DNA of 64,000 nucleotides from Nymphaea colorata (taxonomy: Eukaryota > Streptophyta > Magnoliopsida > Nymphaeales > Nymphaeaceae): NCBI RefSeq assembly GCF_008831285.2, contig NC_045149.1:5757500-5821499 (forward strand), in the 5' to 3' direction. Below are positions 34,566-46,676 of this stretch, one piece after another. The notes below the pieces were generated by a model, which was given only the letters and a program-made list of their open reading frames with translations, did no database searches and had not been told where the DNA came from. A program made the translations under genes and the position numbers. Position 1 is the stretch's first letter; every line of letters starts with the position of its first letter.

Positions 34566-36261
34566 GTAACTGTAAAGCATGAAAAAGTAATTAACCAAAA
34601 GATTAACACCTGAACTAACATGCAGATTGTAGTTTACATGAATAAAAACCAAATAGAAGCCAATGACATTTCTGACATGTTATTACCATTGACCATATTA
34701 TTAGTCACTCATCTTAACAGAAAAATTGAAATATGGGTATTTAGTAAGAAATATCTCATATTCCAATTCACATATGTTTGATCTTTGCGTTGAAGATCCA
34801 CACTCTAAACACTTTATTTATTAGTTTCTTTTTAAACAAATTAAAGAGAAGAAGGGTACGATATGCAATGTTAACAAAGGAGTAACAGGTAGAAATGCCT
34901 ATACCATATCATTATATCAACTGCCTACACAGTATCAAACCTTGAAATGATTTTCCGAACGTAAAACGACTGCCTATTTTGGCTATATAGTCGTGGTTTT
35001 TGGCTTTTCTTTAACAGTTTAATAGTGATGATTGTTTCTTCTGACAGGTCATGAACTACTATTGCACCTTTGGAGCGTTTGAAGATTTTGCTCCAGGTTG
35101 TTTTATGGGTATTGATTTGTTTGGCCTTTTAAACATTTTGTTGGTAGCATCCTTAAAGTGCTCGTTATATGTTTTGTTCGTAGTTTTAAATCTGAGCAAA
35201 GAACTTTTGGAAATTCTGTTCATGGTCAATGTGTTTCTCTTCTTATACTGATCAATACTAGCAATACTTGGCCAGAGCTTGTCACTGAAATCCTTTGAGA
35301 GCTAAGTGATTCACGGCTGCTATCTCTGCAGTAAATACCTTTGCTACTTCTCTTGAGCTCTTCGCAGATTTGAATCACACCAACTTCCACTTAAGTACTG
35401 GAATTCCGTCCACCCTGCTTTCTACTCTATTTTTTGTTGTCGCATATAGTTAATTACTGCCCACTATTCTGTTGTAAAAATGCTGACTCCTTAATTTACT
35501 TTTCCTCTTTTCCAGTTGTGAGTATAGGAGCCAGGATTTATGTCTTTCAATCCCCTCATGTGATCAATCAACTTGGCATATCTATGAATTAATTAGCAAT
35601 TACTTCCTTGACAAAATGGAAAAGAGATTTAGAAAGTGACTGATCAACAAATATCTTGTTTTCTTGTATTCTCATTTTTCACATTCAAACTTACGTATGT
35701 TTTGTATCTTTTCATTCTTTAATTCTCTCAATATTTTTTCCTCCTAAAAATGAAATTTGGGGCTCAACCCCCGACATGGTTGCATCCCAAAAAAGAGACT
35801 CTGAGTGTGTTTTCTTTCACCATGGTTGCTTCCCCTGTGAAACTGTTTCTTGTTGTTCAGTTTATAAGTAGGAGAAGGGTGCCTCATGGCCTTCTACCGA
35901 CCATATTGGTAGGTTTATAACCACCCGCACCCAAACCTAAAAGCAAACTCCCCCTTTTGCTTACGTACTCTCCTACTCTTCTTGGCTCACTTCTGGTGTG
36001 CTATCATCCTTTTGAGATAATTATCTCTCTCTCATTTGTATGCTTCGCAAGTTTTTGAGGCTTGAATGCGTGAAGTTGCGTGGGGTCTGAGTCTTATTTG
36101 GTGCCAAAATGTCTAAAAGAAAAAATTATTATATGATAGTTTTAAATTAAAAATAATATTTATGATAACAATTAAAATATTATTTTTAATATATTAGTTG
36201 ATTAATATTTCTTAATAGTAAAAATTGTTTTCTCATCTGAGTTCTAACCTAAGCCTGACCA
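34566..36261. other. Intergenic, no gene recognised
   Basis: AT-rich sequence with short frames only. It forms the left flank of the CACTA element that starts at 36262. Confidence 0.4.
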
Positions 36262-37059
36262 CACTACAAAAAGTGACATGTTACTAATCGTAAGAAAAGC
36301 AGCGGTCAGTAATAAAGAAATTCTACCCGCAGAAGGTGTCAGTAAATGGGCCTTTTCATCGATGGAAGAAAATCTCTTCATAAATATTATGTTTTTACTG
36401 ACGTCAAGGAAGTATCCATTAGTACAGAGAAAAACTATGGTATATATTAAGTATCACAGACGTTTTCAGATACCATCAGTGTTGATGGCATTATTACTAA
36501 CGGCTTTCGTCGGCTGTCAGTGTGATCTAACCAATAGTAACGGTATGGTAAGCCCATCAGTGTTACTTTATGAGATATTGACGGTAAGGGAAGACCGTCA
36601 GTGTTATGCCACCATGTAGCAACGGCCTGTGATCCCGTCAGTGCCAAGTAAAGATACACCGATGGTTTTTACATCTCGTTAGTAAACGTTAACCCTTATT
36701 TCCCCACACTGGTCCTCTTTTCTCCCCTTTCTGCTCGTTCTTCTTCCCTTTTACCCTTTTACCACTGGTACTGACGATGACTAAGCTGCCCACCGGTGAC
36801 TGACCTGCTCACCTAATCACTTCTATTGACTTGCTATCGGATGAAAGCATCTCAAAAGCTCTGCAGAAGTTCCCTACTCCAAAGATTGCAACGTCCTTCT
36901 TAGAGATAAGATTGCCAATCTTGCAAGGTAAATCAAATTTTGAATTTCAAGCCAAATATAGAAGAAATGCTTGAAGATGCCAAAATCTATTCCAAAAGGA
37001 AAGAAATTCAAATTTGTAATCAAGATCCAATTTTTTTGGATCTTGATAAACCAGCTTGA

Positions 37060-37244
37060 AATTTCTATTTAGCATTCTTTCCTCTCTAAAATTTTCTGTC
37101 GTTGTAAGAGAGAATTTCGTTTCAGAATTGAGAAGAAAGGAAAGACTTTGTGGACGTAGGTCGAGTATAATGGAACCACGTAATTTCTTGTGTGTTCTCT
37201 CTCTCTCTTGCTCCCTTTTTATCCCTCTCCTTTCATTCTTTTAC
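37060..37244 (+). mobile_element. Copia LTR 3' portion nested in the CACTA element
   Basis: Contains TTTGTGGACGTAGGTCGAGT and GGAACCACGTAATTTCTTGT followed by a CT-rich stretch, the usual end of a plant Copia LTR, and is directly followed by a primer site. The LTR start was not located; it may lie between 36840 and 37060. Confidence 0.55.
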
Positions 37245-37258
37245 AAGGTATCAGAGCC
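37245..37258 (+). other. Primer-binding site, Copia type
   Basis: AAGGTATCAGAGCC matches the plant TTGGTATCAGAGCC primer site except for the first two bases. Its position just after the LTR-like end confirms the plus orientation of this fragment. Confidence 0.7.
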
Positions 37259-37259
37259 A

Positions 37260-38150
37260 CAAAGGCTGTCATGAGGGCGTGAGGAACAGAAGAAGAACAG
37301 AGGTATCTATCGCCTGGCTTGTGGCTGCCGCTAGAAAAACCTATCGCGATTTCAGCCGGCGTTGTCAGCTCCGGCGACGGCAAAGGTCAAGTAAGGGATC
37401 TTTGGCATCATCTACATCTGAAGAATCTTCCTGCCAAATTTCAGAATTTTTGGAGCAGACATTGAGGAGATATGAATTTTTGAAGTGTCGCCTGTCCTGT
37501 AAAGCAGACAGAGAGTCACAGAACAGAGCTGAACCTGCCTGGAACCTGTCGCGAAATTGGACGGCGTTGTCAGCTCAGCAACATGAGGGGTCGAGCAAGG
37601 CCTTGTTGGAATAGTCTATATCTGATGATCGCTCCTACTAATTTTTAGACTTTTTGGAGTATCCGTTGCTGAGATATCATTTTTACGAGATTGACTGTTG
37701 CCATGGTAGATTGTGAAAACCCACGACACTTGTAAAAATGATATCTCAACAACGGATACTCCAAAAATTCTAAAAATTCGTACGAGTGATCCTCAGATAT
37801 AGAGGATTCCAAGAGCCCTTGCTTGACCCCTGACGTCACAGGAGCTGACAACGCTGGCCAATTTCGTGACAGGTTCCAGTCGGGTTGGGCTCTGTTCTGC
37901 GACTCTCTGTCTCTTTACAGGACAGGCAACACTTCAAAAATTCATATCTCTTCAACGTCTACTCCAAAAATTCTGAAATTTTGCAGGGAAATTACTCAGA
38001 TGTAGACGATTCAAATGAGCCCTTACTCGATCTCTGCCGTGGCCGGAGCTGACAATGCCGGCTGAATCGGTTTTTCTGATGGCAGCCACAAGCCAGGCGA
38101 TAGATACCTCTGTTCTTCCTCTGTTCCTCACGCCCCCACGACAGCCTTTG
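37260..38150. repeat. Large inverted repeat (palindrome), arms about 420 bp, 45-nt spacer
   Basis: The left arm 37260-37686 is the imperfect reverse complement of the right arm 37732-38150. Matching anchors are CAAAGGCTGTC (37260) with GACAGCCTTTG (ending 38150), GGTATCTATCGCCTGGCTTG (37302) with its complement near 38090, and ATATCATTTTTAC (37674-37686) with GTAAAAATGATAT (37732-37744). The arm sequence is retroelement leader, since it begins right after the primer site. Transcription across it would give a long hairpin RNA. Open frames at 37192-37614 and 37645-38180 are by-products of this structure. Confidence 0.9.
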
Positions 38151-39180
38151 AACGTTGGTTAGGAGGGCAGACGCCTGCACTGGCGCATTTGCGCTTCTAC
38201 TTGGAGGAGGTAGAGGGGTCCTTCCTCGACAAATCCAAACTCATTTTCAGAATATTGATGCTTCCAAGGTACCAACTTCCCCAATTCATTTTCAGTATCT
38301 CAACATGCTGATAATGACTTGAAAAAATCTCATTTTCTATGTAATTTTGGTCTGCATGTTCATTAATGTAGTTTACTTGATGATTTGTATTATCCTTGAG
38401 AAAGAGTCTTAAAGAAACAATCTTTCTTTTAGTTGACGAATCTATCAGCCTATTTCTTGTATCTATCGTGTAAAGAACCTGAAACTATATTATGGCTACC
38501 TTTCTTGTTATTGTCAGATTGTTAAATTTAATAGTTTTGGTGTCGTCTTCATGCACATGTAATCTGTAATTCAGTCAAGGAAGGGCAAGTTTTTTTGTAA
38601 ATCAAATCCAGTTAATATCTTATTTCTGTGTTTGTTGCACATGGAAGCCGAAAGATGTCAAATTTGAATGTCTAAATGGCAGAAAGCCATTGAAACAGGT
38701 TCTCTTCTGAAGTCCATTGAAGATGATTTCTTACAAAAGAGAATGTTCTCTGAAAATTCATTTGAGGTCTTGGGGTGTTACAAGGCTGTCTCAGTAGGTT
38801 TTCTATTCATGAGGAACATCAGTCCATGAAAATGCAGTTGGAGGATATGATAGCTCTAGAGTTCAATTTGGTTTCACAATCCTACCACCTTGAGTGAACT
38901 TAACAAATAAGTTAGATTTTCTAGTAAATGTTATAGATGTTCGATATAGTTTATCTATGCATACTTAGTGTTCTTCAGATTGGTAAGTGGAATGATTAAT
39001 TCTGAGACACTGTCACTTTATGGGGCCATAGCCTCCTGTCAGCTTGACTGCAATCAGAGATTTGAACGTGACTGCAATCAGAGATTTCAAGTGTTTTTAT
39101 TGCTTTCCACTGATTTTCCTCTCGAGCATGCTTCGCTCTTGACCCTTTCAAGTTCCGATTCTGCAGAAAGAGAACCTGCG
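38151..39180. other. Interior of the CACTA element, unrecognised
   Basis: A short block repeats at 39050-39090 (GACTGCAATCAGAGATTT twice). Fragments of coding texture occur around 38200-38290 but no domain can be named. Confidence 0.35.
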
Positions 39181-39856
39181 TAGTCATAATTTATTCATGA
39201 ACTTAGGTCTCTCAACATGATATGGACTTGGGCAAGCTCCAAATCCCAAAAGCGAAAGAGCATTTTCCCCATGTTCTACATTTTGTAATTTTATCTCTTC
39301 TCTAACAAAGACATCCACAGTGGAATCTTGAGCATCAAGCTGAACCCAATCTCCTTTACGATGGATGCCACTATTATATATATCCATTGATGAAGAATTT
39401 GTTTCATTTCCTTTCTTGATAGAGAAACAGCTAGAAACTTTTTCTTCATTTTTTGAGGAATCAGGATGGTCTTGTGTGATTGCTGCAGTGCCATATCAAA
39501 AATAAGTTCCTTCAGTTCATCCAATTTTTCTAATTTAAAAATCAGAATGTTGTGCAACGCTTAGGTCCAAATCATCATTTGAATGCAGACTGGTGTCATT
39601 TACAATGATCAATTCATACGTGCATCAGCTTTACAATAAGAATCTTGCTTAAGGAAATAACTCCAGATGTCTGACCCAATATTGAGAAAGACAAAACAAC
39701 AGAAACCCAAGGAATGAGAAAGAAAAAGGTAGTCTTTGATTTGCATATAGGATCAAATTCTCCCATCATATTGACATTTTTTTTATAACCTGATTCAACT
39801 GCTAGTGGCCTTAGTGGATACGCCTGAAAATCACACAAATCAAATCGTGACTTCAA
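39181..39856 (-). pseudogene. Exon-like sequence captured inside the CACTA element
   Basis: On the minus strand an acceptor-like gtgattttcag near 39823 precedes a frame reading AYPLRPLAVESGYKKNVNMM and then GEFDPICKSKT. Further down, 39600-39540 reads NDTSLHSNDDLDLSVAQHSD and 39480-39184 reads SSKNEEKVSSCFSIKKGN ... GDWVQLDAQDSTVDVFVREE. The hydrophilic, Asp/Ser-rich text interrupted by intron-like gaps is typical of host gene exons carried by a transposon. A frame break near 39540 shows it is no longer intact. The parent family is not recognised. Confidence 0.4.
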
Positions 39857-40599
39857 TTTTAGGATCGTTCAGTTAAGTTTGAAAATGTATTATATATATG
39901 CTTAACTGTTTTTTTCATTTCTCATAACATATTTTACTTATTTTATGCAGGTTTGCCAGCACATCCTAACTTTCCTCATTGATGCGTGTCAACCTAAGTT
40001 AGAGGCTAAATTATTGTACTTATTTTATGTATTCAATGTCATGTACGTGTACCATCTTAATATAAAATATGGACTAAAATTATAGGAAACAATGTCCATT
40101 TTATTTTGGTTTAAATGATGACATCAATTGTGCTTTGCGTTTGTTATATTTATTATAGGGTTTTGAATTGTTTATTTATTATGTTGTTATGTCAAATACA
40201 TGTATACCCATTATTTGGGTTGTACAAACATAATGGAATGGTAAAAAAAAATTTACAGCATTTTACTGATGGTGCATGCCCGTTAGGAACATGTGCCCTT
40301 TTACTGACAGATAGGGACAATGTCAGTATATAGCCTACAGCGATGGTTGTTTTTCCATCCGTAAACTTGCTGCATTTATTGATGGCATGGGAAACCATAA
40401 AGTTCATCTATTTTACTGTCCACTTTTTTCCCATCATTGTAGTTGAGTTATACTGATGGTAGAAAAAGCCATGTAAAAGTTTTATTGACAAACTCTACAT
40501 TGACAAAGTTCCATATCCTTTAGTGATATTTATACCAACGGCTTTTCACCCACTATTGACGTGTTCTGCTCGTCAGTAGAACTTATCTTTTTTGTAGTG

Positions 40600-41640
40600 T
40601 CACGTTCTTGTAGTGCACATACTAAAAATATGTGAATTTGAAGATTAATCTAAAAAAAATATATGTATTTATCTTGCCTAGTTTCACATAGATCTTGTGT
40701 AGGCAAAGTCACCATAGGCATTCTAGCTATGGGCAGACGAACTAGCTTTAATTACCGATTCAATTTCAATATAGAGACTATGTGCATTCTAGCTGGAAAC
40801 ATGTTTTGTATGCAATGGCATTGTACAATATTTACATGTTTTGTAACTAACATTTGATTTGTACGGGCACTCCATGAATGGAATATTCACTGTAAACAAA
40901 ACTTTGGGTTTCTTTTCATCATATGTGCATCCGGAGGACCTCAAATGAAATACTTGCAAAATTGAAGGTCAGATTATTACCTTCTAAGAGAGTTTTACAT
41001 TTTACTGTTACCATCATTTGTTCCAAGTTCCTCTTGTGGTTTTGGTTGCCTCCTGTTTACCTAGATGTCATGTCCAAAATCACATTGAGGTGCATGTTAC
41101 TGTAGTTTGTATTATAGGTTGTCTCTATGGTTGCTACTACAATTGTCAAAATTTTTGTATTCAACTAACTTCTACCTGTATAGCCTTCTTCATGGAAGTA
41201 CAAGATAGTGTAAAGCTCCTAAATTAGATCCTTCATTTCAAAGGTTAGATTTATTTATATGTTTGGAAATGTTAACTTGGCATTTACCTGGTTGTTCTAT
41301 TCTGCTAGATTCTGCAGGATATTTTTTTGCTCACTGTTCAAACACATGAACTCTTCCATTTGAGCCAATTGTAAAGGCTGAAGATTCTCTTCAACTTCTA
41401 CCATTGTCTAAGGCACAATGATGTGCAAATTGTTTAGGTGCTGAAAATGATTGGACAGCGAGACTGTTGGTGAAATGGAAAAACTTCTCTCAGGTCAGCA
41501 TTGCTCCAATTGAGCAATGAAAGCATGCATTAATAGGGATTCATCTGGTGTTTATGTTTATATGATTAGTGGCTGAGACAGTATGAATTTGTATATGTCT
41601 ATATGTTTTTGTATTATATTACACACTTGGATGTATAAAA
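40600..41640. other. Right flank of the CACTA element, no gene recognised
   Basis: Short frames only (for example 41018-41227 on the plus strand) with no recognisable domain. Confidence 0.4.
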
Positions 41641-42215
41641 ATTTTATCTTAATGGCAATGATCTATATATTTATAGGAAATACTGTCATTTTTTTTGTTT
41701 TTAACTTTGTAATAACAATGACTACTGCTAAAGATCTTTAATGACATTGTTAACTTACCATAGAGGCCTTTAGTGGCATTCTTAAATTGCCATAAAGGTT
41801 GACACTCATATCTGAAGCAAATGTCACTAACATTCAATAAAGGTGTTTTAACTTTGCCATATAAAGAACTTTAGTGATGCTTTCATAAAGTCATATAAGA
41901 TGTTTAGTGACACTTATTCTATACCATATTAAACTAATAGTAGTGTTTAAAGAATGCCATTAACAACCTTTCATAGGCATTGTTCAAGTGGCATGAAAAG
42001 ATCAACTATGGCATACACAATGTGTCATTAAAAACCTCTTAGTGGCATTATTCATGTGCCATAAAAGATTCTCATTTATGGCATTCCAAAGTTTTGCCAC
42101 TAAAGGGAATCACCATCCGGACATTCTCTACTGCTTTCAGTGGCACTGTTTGTTTTCACCAAAAGCCTTCAATGGTACATTTGAAATGCCACTGAAGGTC
42201 ATATGCCTTGTCGTA
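41641..42215. repeat. Subterminal-type repeat array (TTAGTGGCATT / TGCCACTAAAG)
   Basis: The word TTTAGTGGCAT or its complement ATGCCACTAAA, with variants, recurs roughly every 35-60 bp in both orientations (for example near 41770, 41870, 41900, 42040, 42100, 42140 and 42190). Alternating short motifs like this are found at the ends of CACTA and Mutator-like elements. No terminal CACTA signature was found next to it, so it may be the eroded end of a second DNA transposon. Confidence 0.5.
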
Positions 42216-42900
42216 AATAGTAACCTGTCAAATACTTGTGTGAACACCCCAATATGATATTCTTGGCTTTTGGATTTGACCAGTATATCATTCATATAAG
42301 TATCAATAAATTTGTGCATATGATCATGAAAAATATTTGTCATTGCTCTTTGGTAGGTAGTTCATGCATTCTTGAGCCCAAATGACATCGATGTATAGCA
42401 AAATGTCCCCTATGCAGTAGGAAAGGACAACTTGGGTTGATTCTTAGTTGCCAACTTGATACGATTAAAACACATCCATGAAAGAAAACATTGCATGGTC
42501 TGCCGTACTGTCGACAAGTAAATAGAGGTTCAGCAGTGGATTATCATCCTTAGGTGTAGGCTTATTAAGATCTCAGAAATATTGCAGATCGTGACACTTC
42601 CATGCTTCTTGGGCACCACAACTATGTTTGTAAGCTAATCCGGATAATCAATGGTGTGTATAAACTTAGCTCTTAGGAGGTCCTCCAATCCTACCTTGTT
42701 TTTGTCATTGACTTGAAATATAGTTTTCACAGTCCATACAAATACTTGTAACTCTTGAGAAAATATCACCAACTTGTTCTCAACTCCAACACTGAAATGT
42801 GCACAAAAATCTTGGCGACTTTGGGATATTCTGCAGTCCCAATATTAACATCTTTGGTGTGATTATTTGACATAGTTGGAGGCTTGTTGTGCATATTTTT
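42216..42900 (-). pseudogene. Ty3/Gypsy reverse transcriptase remnant
   Basis: Minus-strand reading from about 42720 down, with frame changes. DLLRAKFIHTIDYPD, a stop, then LTNIVVVPKKHG correspond to the RT start (LTNIVVVPKK matches the usual SNVVVVPKK). MQCFLSWM follows, where intact elements have a MFSFMDG motif. Then come MSFGLKNA with a stop, TTYQRAMTNIFHDHMHKFID, and TYMNDILVKSKSQEYH. The catalytic Y-x-D-D box reads YMND, so one essential Asp is lost. With this and the several stops, the element is inactive. Sequence upstream (42720-42900) is too degraded to assign. Confidence 0.85.
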
Positions 42901-45690
42901 AGGACTTTTCATTTTCAGATTTTTAAATATCTTGTTTTATTTGATTTTGCTAGATTAGAATGTCATTTTAGTATTAGAAAAGTAATTAGGACTAATATAT
43001 TATTTTTCATGGTTTTGTAGCACTAGTGTAGCGTTGGGAGCTAGAAAAGGAATGAGATCTCTCTTGTTGGCGATAGCAGCTATTGTTGGATGTTTATGAA
43101 GCTTTCATTTAGTATTAATAGTATTTAGATCATAGGGTGATTTTAATGTTTAATTTAATTGTTTTTTAGATTAGTTAGAGTAAATAGCATTTAGTTTTCA
43201 TCTAGTTTAAATTAGGCACTAACATTTATTCACCAACTTAAATTTGATATAATATATAGTAGTTAGTTAGGATAGCAGTACTATTAATTTAGTTACCGTT
43301 AATTGTTAAATTGATCAGGATAAACATAAGTCTATCTGCCTATGGTTTTTTTATGGATCAGATAATTTATTTAGTGTTACTTTAGGTGTCAGATTATGTA
43401 ATGCTCCAATGTTATACACAAGTAAACGTCAAATGGAAAAAGATCTAGGGTGTAACTTAATCTACTTATTTATTTTTTTGGTAGCGGAAGATGAACAATC
43501 ACACACCTAAGTAGTTGGCGTAGCCCCTATTTGTCTATTACGTATAAATAACTTGCATAAGTAGCACACAACACAATATGTCCTACCAGCTATTGTTGCT
43601 AATGAAAACACCTATTAATAAAAAACATTACTTTATACGTATGTAGGAGAGCCACAACTCTTAAATCTTGGTGTCAACAACTAAAAAGATGTACAAGTAT
43701 GCACAAACAAAAGTACATAGGGTGTATATGACATTGTCGCATTTCTTCCCAGTAATCCACCATCCTTTCAGCCATCTGATCAACGAGCATCATCCATTAC
43801 ATAGTGAAAACCTATGAAAGCAGCGAATCATAGCATCAACACAACCACTGAGTACAATGAAAATCATAACAAGATCTCTGATATATCATTTGAGTGTAAA
43901 GTTTATGTACTGTATTGATTGTTAAATAACAATGACTAAGTATCATCGCTGAAAGCAAGCTCACTCCTACACTGGTGAGTTGTAGTTCAAAATGTCCACT
44001 GTGTTTGGTTTGTCAATTTCTTCAGTGTTCCTATGAAGAAGACTCAATCTAAATCACATAAAAAACCAATCGTATTGGTGACAATAGAGAAAACATATAA
44101 ATGAATGAATGAATAAATAAAAGGCAATTCAAAATCTCATGAATTTTTACAATGCATACACACACACCCACTTGAGTAAATAGAGAACAGAGAAAACATA
44201 TAAATGAATAAATAAATAAATAAAAGGCAATTCAGAATCTCATGAATTTTTACAATGCATACACATGCACCCACTTGAGTAAGATCATATGATACCACCC
44301 ATTTCGTCAGAGTACTTAAGGGAGACCGTTGCGTATCTTATGGTCCCAAACATTGAGACACCGAGACTATTGGTATAATTTGAGGTAATCATTGCCGTGA
44401 CTCCATATTTGTTGAGCTCAACTGCATTACAGCAGTAACTGCATCCTACTCTCACTGTGTCACGATAGGGATGGCACCTCTAGGTCATTCGAGGAAGGAG
44501 CACTTTATCAATAATCCTTGCATTCAGGAAGGTTCCGCTCAAAGGTCCCCAGACACCTACGCCACCCAACCTAACCCCTTTTATGTTTTATAGTTGGGTT
44601 CGACTCTTTACAGTCGCAACATGTGCCGATCTCATACTTTTCATTTCTTGTATACTATGACGCTCGCGGACTTTGTCCATATACCATCAACCCAGAAACA
44701 TAAACAAGCCTTAGGCCGTTGCCCACATCCAAATGATATCTTAAGCCATGAGCAAACATTGCGTAAAATAAATAAACAGCAATCATACTCAATCAATTCA
44801 ATGTATGAGCATACTTTCACATCCATCATCACCACCAACTTACATTCTCAAGTATGCTCATCTCAGAGTTAGAGCATAGGTTTATCATTAAACAACTCAC
44901 TTTTGAAACTCAATTATGAGTCTGCATCATCAACACAACTTGAGTTCCCTTCGTTAGTATGACACGTAATTCCAAAATCAGATAGAACTAAATAACATGC
45001 ATGTACGCATGAACGTGCATTCAAATAATCAAACAAAACTTAATAAGTTATTTGCTAAACTTGCAAATTAGTTCAAGCCGCTAAATCTCAACTTTGATAG
45101 TCTAAGAATCTATAAATCATGTGATTAGTTTAATTATGTATTATGATTAATGAATCTTAACTAAAGCTCTGTGTAGTCAATTGTCTGCCCGACTGCGTTT
45201 CGACTCTAGGTATGGCCAAGGTGATCTAACCAAAGTCGGACCAAGATCTACTATTAATCATGGCCAATTAAGGCTAGCTGGATTCCACAGCCTTGCCTAG
45301 CCAACTGTCTAGTTTCATGATACAACTAACAAGTATGCGGTTCGACACGAATTTTATGCAGTCTAGACGATTAGGCCATGTGAACATTGTTGGCGTAGTA
45401 CATTCGTTGCTCGTATGCGCTACACTACACGTAAAACAAGGGGTTCAAAGTTTCTAATAAAAATTCGGTAGCATCTCGTCTACCACTCTAATTTTCTGGA
45501 TTTCGATCCATTGGAATAATAGAAAATAACTGCAAAGTGCAACCTAAGAGAAGCAATTAAAGTTTCTACCATAAACAGTCTAAAATTTTACATATAATCA
45601 GAAAAATTGCAATAACTTTTATTATACTTGATATTTTAGCAAGGTCTTTGCTTCAAGTAAATACAATGCATGAGATGAAGGATTCGGCAA
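42901..45690. mobile_element. Probable Gypsy LTR/non-coding debris with a tandem duplication
   Basis: No host gene recognised. The stretch 44290-44580 has phrases (CCCAAACATTGAGACACCGA, GGTCATTCGAGGAAGGAGCA) reminiscent of Gypsy LTRs on the minus strand. A 103-bp tandem duplication occupies 44087-44189 and 44190-44283, with units sharing AATCTCATGAATTTTTACAA. The extent of the element is not defined. Confidence 0.35.
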
Positions 45691-45892
45691 AGTTTTGTTG
45701 CTAACGGACACTTTCTCCCTCCTCAATTTTCACTGTCTTCTTTTTCTCTCCCCTCTCTTACTCTCTCCTTTGTTTCTTTTTCTCATCTTCTCTTTTTCTC
45801 CTTGTCTCTCTCTTTCTCCTCTTCTCACTTTTTCTCCTCTTCACCCTATTTCTCTTCTTCTATTTCTTCTTCCTCTCCTCTCTTAGCCAAAA
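45691..45892. repeat. Pyrimidine-rich (TCTC/TTCT) low-complexity tract
   Basis: About 200 bp almost wholly C and T on the plus strand. The open frame here (Leu/Phe/Ser only) reflects composition. Confidence 0.8.
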
Positions 45893-45919
45893 TTTTATTA
45901 TTTTTTTAATTATTTAGAA

Positions 45920-45981
45920 GAGGTTTAGAAAAACAATAATATATGTTGAGGAGGTTTAGAAAAACAATGATATATGTTGAG
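45920..45981. repeat. 31-bp tandem duplication
   Basis: Units starting at 45920 and 45951 share GAGGTTTAGAAAAACAAT, A/G, ATATATGTTGAG, nearly identical, indicating a recent duplication. Confidence 0.8.
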
Positions 45982-46241
45982 GAGGTTTCTTCTCAGTTTT
46001 GGTTTAGCTTAGTGTCTAATCCTGGTTTAAGAGTTTTAATCTGTCATTAATTGGGTGCTTAAGCTCTTAAATTGTCATTAGCTAAACTTAATCTTGATTA
46101 GCATAATTCAATCTCGATTAGTTAATTACTAATTTACTCCTATTTATGGCTGAAAATCACAATTTTTCTTCTAACCAATGACCATAATACCCCAATCTCA
46201 CTGGTTCTTGGACTATTTTAGTCTCTTAGTTTGACTGTGAA

Positions 46242-46676
46242 TAGGGATGTCAATGGATCGGATATATCATTAATCATATCCACTTTTTTGGATATTCACA
46301 TGTTCAGATTCAAATTTGGATAGTGGAATACGAATAAAGAAAAGTCATATCCAAATCCGAAATCCGATTTTACAATCCGAATCTGAATTTTACATTCAAA
46401 TCTAAATCTAAATCTGAATTTTGAACCGGATTTTGCCAATTTTCAAAATGTAATATCATTAAATATATGATCATTATCTAAAAAAGAAATCCGATCCGAA
46501 TCTGATCGGATATTTATGTATAACTGAATCTGATTCCAATCCGATTGGATGCCATTTATTAAATCCGAATCCGATCTGATTTCTTAATCATATATTAATT
46601 TTGTTTTTCCATATCCGATTTTTGCAGATCGGTTCGGTTGGATATCCGATTCAAATCGGATATACTGACGTCCCTA
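46242..46676. mobile_element. MITE with TAGGGATGTCAAT termini
   Basis: Starts TAGGGATGTCAATGGATCGG and ends ATACTGACGTCCCTA, giving inverted ends TAGGGAYGTCA. The interior is dense in ATCCGAATCTGAAT and GGATAT words. Related copies lie at 55197-55556 and, truncated, 17551-17726. No transposase; hAT-like by terminus, but the family is not proven. Confidence 0.7.

Larger units (their letters stand above)
36262..40599. mobile_element. Probable CACTA (En/Spm-type) transposon, non-autonomous, with nested insert
   Basis: The left end reads CACTACAAAAAGTGAC and the right end, reverse-complemented, CACTACAAAAAAGATA, matching the CACTA terminal signature. Both termini carry subterminal clusters of a short motif like CCATCAGTGT/ACTGACGG in both orientations (36300-36690 and 40250-40590). 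The flanking triplets are CCA (left) and TCA (right), a weak match to the expected 3-bp target duplication. A second TTGTAGTG occurs at 40608-40615, leaving the exact right end slightly ambiguous. No transposase motif was seen. The interior holds a Copia LTR/leader fragment, a large palindrome and exon-like sequence at 39.2-39.9 kb. Confidence 0.7.

Noticed and set aside
37192-37614. 140-codon plus-strand frame starting in an LTR
   Set aside because: It lies across the CT-rich LTR end, the primer site and the left palindrome arm; no domain and no independent support.
45695-45886. 63-codon Leu/Phe/Ser frame
   Set aside because: Pure consequence of the pyrimidine-rich tract.
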